Origin: Silene noctiflora | Lineage: Eukaryota; Streptophyta; Magnoliopsida; Caryophyllales; Caryophyllaceae | DNA length: 22,163 nt | Direction: 5' to 3' | NCBI GenBank assembly: GCA_009801015.1 | Contig: VHZZ01003708.1 | Coordinates: forward strand, 47,040-69,202 | Part shown: positions 1-10,281 of the stretch, in pieces | Numbering within the stretch: the stretch's first letter is position 1 | How the letters are laid out: every line of letters begins with the position of its first letter | Notes under the pieces: generated by a model | Database searches by the model: none | Told to the model about the DNA's origin: nothing | Seen by the model: only the letters and a program-made list of their open reading frames with translations | Position numbers and translations under genes: made by a program

Positions 1-1724
1 TTGGATAAGACGGTTAGTAGCCTTGAGTCGGCGTTGGTCGGGATGGATGCTCGAATCGATGCGATCGGGAAGGTAATCCTCGAAGATCGAGAGGAAGAGA
101 TCATTCACCTCCATCGAAAGATCGAGGCACTAGAGAATACTTGCGCCACGCTCATGAAAGCGGTGGGCAATGACTGAAATTCTTTGGGGGGCCGAAAGGT
201 GAAGGCACCTCCACCTCGTACCTACGATGGGGCGAGGGATTCGAAAGCTGTCGATAACTTTATCTTCGATATGGAGCAATACTTCCGAGTAAGTGGGCTC
301 GACGAAGACGCGAAAGTTGTCACGGCAAGCATGTATCTAGTCGACGATGCCAAGATGTAGTGGAGGGCTAGGTACAAGGAAATCGATGCGGGCACGATTA
401 CTGTAACATCGTGGGCCGACTTCAAGAGGATCTTGAAGGATCACTTCTACCCCGAGAACACGGAGTTTGTTGCTCGGAAGAANTTGAAGGAAATCAAGCA
501 CACCAAATCAATCCGGGAATATGTGAGGGAATTCTCGGCATGCATGCTCGAGATTACCGAGATGTCCGAGACAGANAGGACATTCGAGTTCATTGATGGG
601 TTGAAGAGGTGGGCTCAACAAGAGGTCATGAGGCAGAATCCCAAGACCTTATCTTCGGCAATATCAGCTGCGGAGCGCCTTCTCGACTTCCACGGGGAGC
701 GAGAGGCACCAAGAGATGTGACACCAACGACGAATGCTGGTGTGTCACAAAGTGGATACAATGGACAAAGGCCACATTATAGCGGTATTTCAGTCGGGAA
801 CAGTCGNTTTCGCTCGCAAGGAAGTCAAGCCCAATCAACGAGCACTACGAACTCGCCCTCAAGCTCTTCTTCTAAGGCGGGGAACTCAACTGCTTCGACA
901 GCGAAGAAACCGTTCGCGTGTTTTGTGTGCAAGGGTCCTCATAAGATGTCTGATTGTCCGAACAAGGCGGAGTTCAATGCCATGTTCAAGAAGATGCCGA
1001 AGGGGGCTCAAGAACGTCTCGATGAGGCGTTGGCCGACTATCACCAAGAGTATGACGAAGACTCGAGTGATGAGGACGACCAACCACGGATGGGCGCCAT
1101 TCAGAGGATCAGCGCGATGGGGAAGTATGTGGACTCCTCCGAAGAAATCTAATGGAATCATGTACGTGGACATGACGGTGAATGGGAAGCAAGCTCGAGC
1201 CTTGATCGACTCGGGTGCCTCCCACAACTTTGTTACAAAAGAGGAAGCTGATCGGTTGGGGCTAGTTCTGCGGGATGCAAACAGCTGCTTGAAGCCAGTC
1301 AATGGGAAATTGAGACGCATCCAAGGAGTGGCTAAGAAGGTCGCGGTCCAAGTGGGTGAGTGGGCAGGGAAGCTCGACTTCACCACTGTTCCGTTGGATG
1401 ACTTCAAGTTAGTACTCGGGATGGAGTTCTTCTAGAAAGCGATGGTAGTATTGAAGCCGAGTGATGGATCGATGCTACTAATGGGGTCTATCGTAGTGAA
1501 CGCGGTAGACGGCGACGAAGACAAGGGGCAGCATCGAATTTCGGCTATGAGGGTGATACCGACGCCGAAACAAGGGATGCGACCTTGGAGAATGCCTAAA
1601 GGTTCGGTGGAACCGAGGGCGAAGAAGACTCAGGCTAACTACGCTGCTAAGTGGCCTGGAAGACGAGATACGAGTCTACCTCCCCGAGGAGTAGACAACG
1701 AGGGCAGAGATGCCCAAAGAAGAA

Positions 1725-1860
1725 GGCCTCGTACCATCAGGGGGCCGCGTCGATATGCTGAATCGACGTTCTGGATTGCGGGTCAGGCGACAGAAAAAGA
1801 TAAGGCCTCGTTCCATCAGGGGGCCGCGCCGAAATGCTGATTTGGCGTCCTGGAGATCTC
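1725..1860 (+). repeat. Tandem duplication, period 79 bp, inside the LTR fossil
   Basis: The block beginning GGCCTCGTACCATCAGGGGG at 1725 recurs 79 bp later at 1804 as GGCCTCGTTCCATCAGGGGG, and similarity continues for about 50 bp in each copy with scattered differences. It lies in the weakly coding segment between the protease motif and the 3' LTR. It is a short two-copy tandem repeat of no evident function. Confidence 0.75.
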
Positions 1861-2224
1861 ACATGTCCTTGAATGCAGGTACTGCAGTGAAGATAGACAA
1901 GGGGAATTTCCATGGGAGCAAGTGTTTGGAGAGACCCCGAGAGATGTTTACTCGGACAACGACAAAGTGGAATTCCATGGAGGAACGAGGAGTGGACTTG
2001 GAGAACATGATGTTCAGCAACTTCCATGTCAAGGAGCTTCAGCCCATCCTTGAAGGGACGATGACGCCGATCATTGCGTGGTCAAGCTCGCCCACAAGCC
2101 GGAGTGCAGAGAAAGCCAAATCCCAACACAACATGGACAACACAGCTCAAGCAGGATGTCTCACTGAAGCACCATTCAAGACTGCGGCGTTGCCGAGGGT
2201 GGCAACAGATTAGGTGGGGGAGAG

Positions 2225-2784
2225 TGTGACGATCCGTGCATATCGAACCCTTAGATTTTCTTATACTTATGTAATTTCTTTTCCTTGTCTATTTGTAGTA
2301 AGTATTTTCCAGATTAGGATAGTTTTAGCAATAGCTTTAGAATAGNTTTTCTTTCCCAAAAAGGGTGTATCGCTATTCTACACTAAACTTAGAATTTCAA
2401 TGTTTCCTGCTACCAGGATGTAANTATCAAATTTCCCTCTATGGGGAGTACTAGTGAATGAAAGTCTGCTTCCCACCTGTTGCCTTCGTATTGCTTGTTG
2501 TTGCTTTGTTGTGAACGACTCTTTGCCTTCACTTTACGAACAAGCCGTGTTTCAGGGATCGACACTAGGATCCCGACTCACACCCCGAGACCGATTACGA
2601 ATGCCTAGTGCTTGACGAGCACTAGTGCTTGACGCTCTCGTTGCAATCCTGTCGAGTGTTGCCGAGACCCGAGTATCGTGCTAGTGAGCGATTCACTAGT
2701 TCGAAGATCCGTTGTCGCTTGCATCTTGCCTAGAGTCGGGCAAGGGTGCGCGCCACGATCCGGCTAAAGTACCGGACCGTGACA
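2225..2784 (+). repeat. 3' LTR of the Ty3/gypsy-type fossil
   Basis: The LTR starts TGTGACGATCC directly after a purine-rich tract (GGTGGGGGAGAG) that fits a polypurine primer, and ends GGACCGTGACA, so the borders follow the TG...CA rule. Its length is about 560 bp. There is no coding sequence inside. The matching 5' LTR lies outside the window, so the borders are inferred from motifs and not from an alignment of two copies. No target-site duplication can be tested for the same reason. Confidence 0.7.
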
Positions 2785-2787
2785 CTG

Positions 2788-3180
2788 GGCTAGGCACGAT
2801 TCTCTTTTCTCAAACCTTTGCCCAAACATGGCTAGAGAAGGCAATGGGTCGTGCCGTACTGGCCCAGGTCCCGGCCCGTCTTGCCTAGCCGAAGTTTTGG
2901 CCCGGCCCAAGCACAGTTAATCGCGCTTTCGGGCTGTGCCAACCTGCTTTTCCCACCTCCCAACAGTTGCCTGCATTGGTCCGGTCAAAGTCGGGCTAAG
3001 CTCATGCCACTCATTGTGTTTCGGGTATTTTTAATTATTTATCCCTAAAACCATCGTGCATAGGAACAATTTTTTTTTTGGAACTTTTGTGTCATGACCG
3101 CCTGCTAACCCGTCGTGACAAACCTGGGCCGCCTCGTTTTGTTTACGGGGCTAGACTCGTGTCACCCGTCGTGCCTAGCC
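2788..3180. repeat. GC-rich dispersed repeat with 12-bp perfect inverted ends
   Basis: GGCTAGGCACGA at 2788-2799 is the exact reverse complement of TCGTGCCTAGCC at 3169-3180. The interior is rich in short GGCCCGGCCC- and CGTGCC-like words (for example a further GCCTAGCC near 2883-2890), unlike the AT-rich DNA around it. The composition and inverted ends suggest a small non-autonomous DNA element or its remnant, but no clear target duplication was found. The LTR fossil ends only 3 bp before it, so the retroelement may have inserted at or near its edge. The small ORFs across it have no family features and are not called as genes. Confidence 0.45.
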
Positions 3181-3291
3181 ACGAAATGTCACCTCTAAAC
3201 ACGACTGGCGACCCATGGTGTACGAGTCATGGCCATATTAAAATGTGTCATCCCAACAACTTGTTTGCTCACTCTCATCTCTCGTCCTAGG

Positions 3292-3596
3292 TAGGGGTGT
3301 TCAAAAAGTGGTCCAAATCGGCAAACTTGACCAACCCGCCCCGGTCTAGACCAGATACATACCGGTTCGGCCTCCGGGTCCCAAAAAAATATGGTGAACA
3401 ATCACCGGTTTGGTCCACACTAACAAAAAAACTCAGCTTTCCTTTTAAAGTTGAACTGGCCCGGTCCAAACCAAGAAAAAAACCGAACCTAAATGATTCC
3501 GGTCGGTCCGGTCCGATCTCCAGTCTTGAGGTAAGTGGTTATCCGGTCTACGGATTTATCCTATCCAGTCCGTTTTCAGACCGGTGAACACCCCAA
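3292..3596. mobile_element. hAT-type MITE, 305 bp
   Basis: The element begins TAGGGGTGTTCA and ends TGAACACCCCAA; the reverse complement of the end, TTGGGGTGTTCA, matches the start at 11 of 12 positions. It is flanked by GTCCTAGG (3284-3291) and GTCCTCTG (3597-3604), an 8-bp duplication matching at 6 of 8 positions, which is the hAT target length. The interior carries repeated GGTCC, ACCGGT and CCGGTCC words, as hAT subterminal regions often do. There is no transposase, so it is non-autonomous. It sits about 530 bp upstream of the GRF start codon. A small ORF runs through most of it but has no recognisable domain and is probably chance. Confidence 0.75.
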
Positions 3597-3604
3597 GTCC
3601 TCTG

Positions 3605-4129
3605 AGTATAGGAGTATTGTTTGAAAATTACTCAACTAACTTTCAACGAGTAAATGACATAAACATCACAATCGGATTATGTGACAAAGTAGAACAAAGA
3701 GAGAGAGAGAAACAAAACAAAACAAAACAAATAAAAATAAAAATAAAAATAAAAATAAAAATAAAAGAGAGAAAATATACTCAATTGTTAAAATGGTGAG
3801 AATGTTGGAAGCATGGAAGCAAACCAGAGGCTAACAAAGGCGGCATCCCATGCTCTCCTCTTTCCCGCTTTTTCCCAATTTAATTTAATTTATTAAATTT
3901 TCATCTTTCATTTTCTCTATTTATTACCCTTCCCTTCTTTCTTTCTTCTTCCCTCATTCCTTAATTATTAATTACCCTTTTCTCTAAAAAAAAAGAACTT
4001 TTAAAAAACTTCAACTTTCCCAAAATAATTCCCAAAAATAACAAAATAAAGTGATAAAAATCATTTCTTATATCCAAAGAACTGAACTTTTTTGTGGGTT
4101 TTTATTAAATTTTGAAAAAAATTAGTGAA
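3605..4129 (+). promoter_or_regulatory. Promoter and 5'UTR area of the GRF gene
   Basis: There is no coding sequence here. A purine-rich simple repeat at about 3698-3769 (GA run, then AAACA and ATAAAA units) is followed at about 3850-3960 by long pyrimidine tracts (CTCCTCTTTCCC, CTTCTTTCTTTCTTC) typical of plant core promoters and CT-rich 5' leaders. No convincing TATA box was seen. The start codon at 4130 sits in the context GTGAAATGAAG after an A/T-rich leader. The assignment as promoter rests on position only. Confidence 0.5.
3698..3769. repeat. Simple-sequence repeat (GA, AAACA and ATAAAA units)
   Basis: The tract runs from GAGAGAGAG through four AAACA-type units into five or six ATAAAA-type units and ends in AGAGAG. 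It is a compound microsatellite upstream of the GRF gene and is likely to vary in length between individuals. Confidence 0.85.
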
Positions 4130-6976
4130 ATGAAGAGAGGTGAAGTTGTTACAGTTGATTTGGGTCTTAAATTACAAGAAAATAATAATAATAATGTTGG
4201 TGTTTATGGTGGTGATGCTTGTGTTAATGAAGCTGCTGGTGTTTTAAGAAATTGTCACTCATTTGATCTTCCTTCATATTATTACTCTTCTGGTATTTCT
4301 CCCTTTACAAATCTTGTAAATATTCCGTGTCGGTTATTTGTTTACGTTTTGACTAAAAAGTCTCTTAAATCGACAATATCCATCTCAAGATAAATACAGG
4401 TCAAGTTATTTTATCTCATTTACCATACTTGACCGGTTTAAGTTTAAACAGATATTGCCGTCTTAATCAAGAATCGGTGAGGACTAGGAGACTAGAGAGT
4501 ATATTGCTCTGACTTGTTACAGTGAAAAGATTAGACATATTATCATAACTTTATAAGGTTGTCTTGTCTGATTAGTGTAAGTAATTACCACATTTTTGTC
4601 ATGTTAGATAAAATATTAACCTTTTGATTAAAATAATCACAGTTAATCAGACTGTCTGTTTTGTTTTTCTAGCTAATCATTTTTCTGGGGGTTAACCTAA
4701 TCCACAATTTAATTGTTTATATTACTTGATCAGAGTTTTTAGTACTTTTTCCATGATCCGTTGACGTTTAAGTTAAGACGGTCTCAGACACGACCAACCG
4801 ATTTTTCTAATATTATTACTCTCATGGTTAAAAAATTCACTTTAATTAACATGGACCTAATCCACAATTTATTTGTTTATATTTGTTCAAGATCAGAGTT
4901 TTTAGTACTTTTCCATGATTAAAAAAATTCAAACTTTTAGTTAAACTGTACTTGATTTTTGTTTAGCTATAGTTAAGGAGCTTCTGATTTTCAATGTACG
5001 TCACTGTTAAAGATAAGATTTGAAGTACTTTATCTAAAACCCAAATTCAATGCTAATTTCCTGCATAATAAAGTTAGCAACTTCATTGATGTGTAGGACC
5101 GTCTTACAGTGTGAGACGGTCCTTATGGTATACTCAGATTTTGATGTTAAGAAAATGTGTATGCAGGTGGTATGGCAACAGCAGCAATGGGGTTTCCATT
5201 TACAGCAGCACAATGGAAAGAATTGGAAAGACAAGCTATGATATATAAGTATATGATGGCATCACTTCCTGTGCCTCCTGATCTCCTTTACTCATCCTTC
5301 TCCACCAATCTTTCACCTTCTTCCGCTTTCGTCCCCGCCTCATACTGTATGTCCTAACTTTTTTGAGCTTAAAGGTTTAATCTTTATGTCTTTTGGGTTG
5401 GTGGGTATTTGTATAACAAATTCTTATATAAGACGATCTCATGAGATCGTTGCTTGATTGACCCATATCATGGGTATGGTCTTTGTTCCGGTCAATTGTT
5501 TACCTTTAACATTGAATGAGTCTTTTGGGTTGATGGGTATTTGTATAACACGGATTCTTATATAAGACGATCTCATAGAATGAACGTTGTTCCAGTCAAT
5601 TGTTTACCTTTTACATTAAATGAGTATAGTGACTAAGACGGAGTGAGATATTGTATACAGGTGGGGATCATAGTTGAAATGGGTTGTTCTCATATTATAA
5701 TGTGAGACCGTCTATTAGGAGACTATAATTGTTTGTATAAATTGTTACATGGATGAGAAACTGATAAGAGATATGATATTTGTTTTGGCGGAGGGCAGTT
5801 ATGGGAAAGTATGGGAGCGGAGTTGGTGTAAGGTGGAGTGGAAATAGTAAAGATGCAGAGCCAGGGAGGTGTAGGAGGACAGATGGGAAGAAATGGAGGT
5901 GCTCAAGGGATGTGGCGCCTAATTCGAAGTACTGTGAGCGTCACATGCACCGAGGACGTCCCCGTTCAAGAAAGCATGTGGAACAACAACAACTCCTTCA
6001 ACAAAATCATCAAGCTCAACCTCGGTCTGATCTCCCTATCAACAACACCATTAGCAACAAGGCAAATGATAGTCTTCCTAAGAAGACTCGCTTGAACGAT
6101 CAGCATTCTGTCGGTTCTTGTATTGTTCAGCCTTCTAAAGCTTCAATCTTTGAACAATCCATGGTGTCTAATACGACCCTATTCGAGGATTCAAGGTTGG
6201 ATTTCGATACAATTAGTTGTTTCAATATTAAAATTTGAAGAATAACTCATCGTTCCAAAGAATTTGATTTAGATGTGTAAAAGTCTTTGCCGAGTCCCTT
6301 AGTTGATCCCCAGGGTTAGACGGTCTACATCTTACTACCCGCTTGACCTGTGATTGTGGTTTGATAAGTTATGGTCGTTTGAACTTGAAAGTGACTTTTT
6401 GAAATTGAATTCAAACTATTACTCCGTAGATATTTATTCTTGTGGTGGTTGTGCACTTTTTTTAACTGTGTCATATTCAATGTGTTTAGGAACTTGGCTT
6501 GGAGTGATGAACAACAATGGCATCACTTAATGCAAACCAACATGAACTCGGCTTTTCAACACCAACTTGAAGGAAATCCCTTAAATTTGAATTCTAATGG
6601 CGGTTTAAGTGGCAAAACTGACTTGAGCTTGTTAGAGAGGCCTCTGATTGATGCTTGGTCAATGGGAATTTCTGAAACCAAGGAAAACAGCAGCCATGGT
6701 AACGCTGTTGATGACGAGAAGTGCCACATCCATATGGGCCTTGGTCTTATTGATTCATGGGTTACTTCCACTAACACACCCGGTGGACCATTGGCTGAAG
6801 TTCTAATGCCAGGGACCTCCTCAAAACCGGCTACACCACCAGCCACAGCCGTTTCGTCTCCATCCGGTGTCCTTCAGAAAACCTTTGCTACATTCTCTGA
6901 TAGCAGTGGCAGTAACAGTCCTGTATGTCACAACTCTAATGCTAACTCTAGTATGCCATTCAATTGGCTCGGTTAG
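4130..6976 (+). CDS. GRF: Growth-regulating factor (GRF) transcription factor, QLQ and WRC domains, 4 exons
   Basis: GRFs are plant nuclear transcription factors that act with GIF co-activators to promote cell proliferation in leaves and other organs. I place coding exons at 4130-4292, 5167-5346, 5799-6195 and 6490-6976 (intron phases 1, 1, 2), giving 408 aa. The QLQ domain (about residues 65-99, [20 protein letters not shown]) binds GIFs in this family. The WRC domain (about 133-176) has the zinc-binding spacing C139-x9-C149-x10-C160-x2-H163 followed by a basic RGRPRSRK segment. The C-terminal part has the family motif GGPLAEVL near the middle of the last exon and ends FNWLG. The first donor is the least certain: GTATTT at 4293 fits the phase of exon 2, whereas the GT at 4316 does not. 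The start is the first ATG in frame after an upstream stop-rich leader. A polyadenylation signal AATAAA lies at 7168. The subfamily was not determined. Confidence 0.93.
4696..4919 (+). repeat. Dispersed direct repeat in GRF intron 1 (two copies of about 62 bp)
   Basis: CCTAATCCACAATTTA... to CCATGAT at 4696-4757 recurs at 4856-4919 with a few substitutions and short indels, including the shared GATCAGAGTTTTTAGTACTT. The copies are about 160 bp apart and lie wholly in the intron. They look like a local duplication. Confidence 0.8.
5095..5126. repeat. Short inverted repeat in GRF intron 1
   Basis: AGGACCGTC...GACGGTCCT form a near-perfect hairpin about 40 bp before the 3' splice site of intron 1. 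The same GACGGTC/GACCGTC word occurs elsewhere in the window (near 4778 and 5706), so this may be a tiny MITE relic or a terminal piece of one. Confidence 0.6.
5389..5624 (+). repeat. Head-to-tail tandem duplication in GRF intron 2
   Basis: Copy 1 (5389-5520, 132 bp) and copy 2 (5521-5624, 104 bp) are directly adjacent. Both start TCTTTTGGGTTG, share TTATATAAGACGATCTCAT and end in TCAATTGTTTACCTTT followed by ACATT and AATGAG. Copy 2 lacks about 30 bp in the middle, where copy 1 holds a small palindrome-rich segment (GATCTCATGAGATC). Both lie inside the intron and should not alter the protein. Confidence 0.85.
5962..5983 (+). promoter_or_regulatory. miR396 target site in the GRF mRNA
   Basis: This 22-nt stretch in exon 3, at the end of the WRC domain (codons for RSRKHVE), pairs with the conserved miR396 sequence along nearly its whole length. 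One base is bulged (A at 5976, between miRNA positions 7 and 8) and one mismatch lies near the miRNA 3' end. A bulge at this place is the known feature of GRF sites; the commonest bulged base in Arabidopsis GRFs is C, which would give proline where this gene has histidine. The site predicts cleavage or repression by miR396. Confidence 0.9.
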
Positions 6977-7825
6977 TATGTATGATTTTGACTTGGACCG
7001 TTTTTGTTTTTGTTCAAGTTTGGTTTTAAGATCATGTTTAGTAATGAGGATCCAGAATTAGTTGCACGTTTCTGACAACTAATCTGCTGGAAATTTTGTA
7101 TACTTATGCATTATCTCTGTATGAACTACAACTGTTTATTAGTACTTGGTTATTTTGCTGCACAAGGAATAAAAATCTCGGATGTTTCGACTTTTGAAGT
7201 GCATTGACCTTGTATGAATTGTTTTAATGTGTGAAAGTTGACAAGGCACATCTTATTTATACTTGTGAAATCTTGTTTGAAGTTAGCAGTTCATGAACAT
7301 GTAAGAGTGTCTTGCTCAAGACGGTGTTAAACTTACAACAGAGTCGTTAACTCATTATGATTTATGAACAATATAGCATGAAAAAAGGTCATCTTAACTC
7401 TTAAGCATAACGGTTTTAAACGAGTTTTTTTGAACATTTGATGGTTTGTTTCTTTACCAAGTGGTGGTTTATTCATCATGAAATTTTATGATGTCTAAAA
7501 GCTATTTTTCTCATGATTTTGTATTTTCCGAGAATTGAAATTTCGAAGTTGAGATATGGTTTTCCAACTTACATAGGAGGTCATTTTTCTTGGAATTGGA
7601 ATTTCTAAGAAAGTCCCATTTTGTGCTGTTTGTCAACTAACCAAACTAGCAGTTTCGTCATTGTCATGAATAAAATTCGTGTCTGTTTTTGCGGCCGTTG
7701 CAAAATATTAATTCTTCAACATAGCTACCTGATAAGAAAACCTGCTTTAAGTACTCGAAACTCCAACAAATGTACAAGGATTAGCCTAAACAGATTTCAG
7801 AATACCAGAGTGTTAGTACCCGAAT
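6977..7825. other. Convergent intergenic region between GRF and IQD (3'UTRs)
   Basis: No gene is supported here. The GRF 3'UTR occupies the left part, with an AATAAA signal at 7168-7173 about 190 nt after the stop. The right part should hold the 3'UTR of the IQD gene on the other strand. The rest is AT-rich with no structure that I could recognise. Confidence 0.6.
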
Positions 7826-10281
7826 TCATCTATGAATCCTTGCGTTAATACCGGATGGTGAAGCTACATTGTCAGAAGCCCCAAAACAGAGGCGCCTCTT
7901 AGCAATCCCGGTTGCCTCTCGTTCAGGTGTAGAAGGCCTTTGATGTCTTGGCACACTTTGAGATCGAGCACGAGCCTTAGCTGATTCAGTTTCCGCCATA
8001 TAACTTGGTCGGAAACTTCCTAAGCTCGGTGTCTTAGATTTGGGATAGCTAGACTCCTCTCTTAGACATCGTGGGCTAGCAGAATGAACCTGCAGATATT
8101 TGAGTTCTGGCCCATATGGTTTAGCGGGTGACCCAAAAGATGCAACTGGAAGAGACTTGCGCGGCTCAAACTGGTTCAAGTAGGAGCTAAATCTTGTATG
8201 CTGATATGGGTCACGTCGATCTGGTTCTTCTACTTGAAGTATTTTGATGGGTGTTCTTTGATCACAAGAGTATCTACCTGGTCTGTCCCATGGGTTTGTT
8301 TCCCTGCAATTGTCTGTCCATTCCGGTTTAGCTGGTCGCTCCGATCCAGAGTTTTCAACTGTATGGTAGTTCCATATCTATAAAATTTGCACATAACAAT
8401 AGTCATTAAGGTTAGTCAACATGAGCGCAAATTTGCAGATGTCAGATATCTTAGCTGGGTACTCTATCACTGGAATTCAAACCGATTGCCTGCTAGTCAG
8501 CGACTGATAAACCAATTGTAAAACCGGAAATTTTATGGTATGCCTATATCGCTAAATATAGGTTCTAGTAAACTTGTAGCAAAAGCAAAGGATCAAATTT
8601 CGACAATTTAGAATTCTAGATCCTAGCCTAAGTTTGCTTTATCTTTATACCAGAAGTACAAAAAGCAGTGATCGTAAATCGGTTATGTAGGAGGTGAAAT
8701 GTAGAACCTTGTCAGAGAAGCTATAAGCAAGGTCTCTTTCGGCATCCTTGATCATTCCCGGCATGGAAAAGGAGTCGATTTCTTTCTCAACACTCTGATT
8801 TTCATCGGATTCTCCATCTTTCGACTAATAATGCATCAAAATATTCAGACTAACAGTTAAAACCAGACACATCAAATGAAAGCAGAGAAATTAGATCAGT
8901 CTAACAGCAGAAAGTTGAATTATGAACTCACCATTTGATTCTTGTCAGTGAAACAGCTGGAATTAAGGCTTCCTTCACGAGAAACGGATAGCCTACGACG
9001 TTGATCACAAACTCGGGTTTGAACTCGAATGACAGCTTGCATTCTGGCCAGAGTTAAAGTTGTTCTCTTCCTCACATTGTGTCCTCTTGCTAATGCTTGC
9101 AACTTCACTAGTCCTTTCAGTGCATTTAGAGCTTTTCTTGCCTTCAATAATAACAACAATATATCAACAATTTAACTTCCATTTCGAATAGATCCAAAGA
9201 CCCACAGTTCTTTGGTTCTGAATTACAATGGAATAAAACAAAATGACTCAATAGACTTGTTAGACTTCATTTAATTGCGAATTAGCAGTCATTTGACGAA
9301 ATTTTCCTTATTGGTTTTCTATAGGCAACCTCCCGGTGTTGTTTAATCACGGGCAAGCTATGACGCTATATACATTCGAGGCCTTCAAGAACCGTTTGTT
9401 TGAAGTCTTGAGCCGTTCGAGTAATGCTATTCTTGTACTCCGTATCAAGTAATTAAAGAGGACGAAACCTACCAGGTACCCTCTGAAGGCTTTCTGAATG
9501 ATTAGAGCAGCTTGGTTTTCTCTGATTGAAATGAAAGGCTTCGACAACCTGATAAATTGCACTGCTGCTTGAGCTGTTGCAACAGCAGCCTCGGCAGCTG
9601 TTGTAGTCGCAATGGCTACTTCAATGGCCCTACGTTTCTCCTCCTCAGCTGTCTCAGGACTCTCAGCCGCCATTACTGTCGCTACAGTACCAATGACAGC
9701 ATTCCTTGGGCCGACGCTGTTTCTTATCTTAGCAGTGTGATTTTTCTCCCTGTCATTGCTTAAGGACTTCCCGAAAATCCACCTACGCTTTCCTCTTTTC
9801 TGCGCAAAAACCCGACAAATCCAAAAACATTACTCATATTTAGTACTAACCTCTGTCTTTCTTTCTGTTTTCTTCCCACTTCTCATTATATATGAATATG
9901 ACGAGAATTTTGAGAAGTGCGAAGAAAACAATCAAACGAAAGGAAAACTCGACATTTGACGTGAATTTAATTATGTAAGGATGCTCATGCTCATCTTAAT
10001 GGACTTACATTACCATACATTGATTATTACATACTCCATTAGTTACCGTAACATATGTTAACTAACTTAACTGGTAAAGTCATCGAGGTTGTACTAATGA
10101 CATCAATACAAAAACATAGGAGATACAATTAAATGTAAGACATGATCACCTTATCTTGCTCTTGTTGCTCAAGATCTTCACTTCTACAACTCCTCTTATC
10201 ATTTGCATCCTTATTCGGAGATCGAAACGCCTTCTTCACCGCGCTCAACCACGACGAACTCCCTCCAGCATTCTTCCCCAT
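7826..10281 (-). CDS. IQD: IQ67-domain (IQD) calmodulin-binding protein, 5 exons
   Basis: IQD proteins are plant calmodulin-binding scaffolds, commonly found at microtubules, the plasma membrane or nucleus, and link calcium signals to cell shape and growth. On the minus strand coding exons are 10281-10150, 9799-9473, 9141-8932, 8824-8708 and 8377-7826, all joined in phase 0, giving 445 aa. The N-terminus [19 protein letters not shown] is family-like and is followed by a basic [12 protein letters not shown]. The IQ67 domain (about residues 138-204) holds IQ repeats starting [26 protein letters not shown] and [10 protein letters not shown], and is cut by an intron after its 16th codon, the family's hallmark intron. 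An alanine-rich helix (about 95-120) precedes it. The C-terminus has the DUF4005 motif [21 protein letters not shown] at about 390-410. The protein is basic. Length and layout are normal; the exact paralogue is unknown. Confidence 0.93.
10053..10101 (+). repeat. SINE-like fragment in IQD intron 1
   Basis: ATATGTTAACTAACTTAACTGGTAAAGTCATCG and the following GTTGTACTAATGAC closely resemble a second copy in the HSP21 intron (from 15371). The TTAACTGGTAAAGTC part looks like a tRNA-type A box of plant SINEs. Only the 5' part seems to be present. It lies within the IQD intron 9800-10149, in the opposite orientation to that gene. Confidence 0.5.

Larger units (their letters stand above)
1..2784 (+). 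mobile_element. Ty3/gypsy-type LTR retrotransposon fossil, 3' portion (gag, protease region, 3' LTR)
   Basis: The window begins inside this element, so its 5' LTR and true start are not visible. A gag-like frame covers roughly 433-1152 and includes a retrotransposon gag core followed by a short zinc-knuckle motif near 919-957. A retroviral-type aspartic protease motif (DSGASHNF) is encoded around 1209-1232, followed by a typical LGMEFF stretch. No reverse transcriptase, RNase H or integrase motif was seen downstream; instead about 770 bp of weakly coding sequence leads to a purine-rich tract (about 2213-2224) just before the 3' LTR. The copy is broken in several places and looks either internally deleted or of a non-autonomous, gag-protease-only type. 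Age cannot be estimated because only one LTR is in view, though much of the gag frame is still open, which argues against great age. All five single N bases of the window lie here. Confidence 0.85.

Noticed and set aside
3297-3587. 96-codon ORF through the hAT-type MITE
   Set aside because: It coincides almost exactly with the MITE, is low-complexity and has no transposase motif.
4316-4317. Alternative GTAAAT splice donor for GRF exon 1
   Set aside because: It looks good as a motif but would leave phase 0, whereas the QLQ exon needs phase 1; the GT at 4293 fits.
5794-5798. Alternative acceptor for the GRF WRC exon after AG at 5792-5793
   Set aside because: It gives the wrong phase for the preceding exon; the AG at 5797-5798 keeps the frame.
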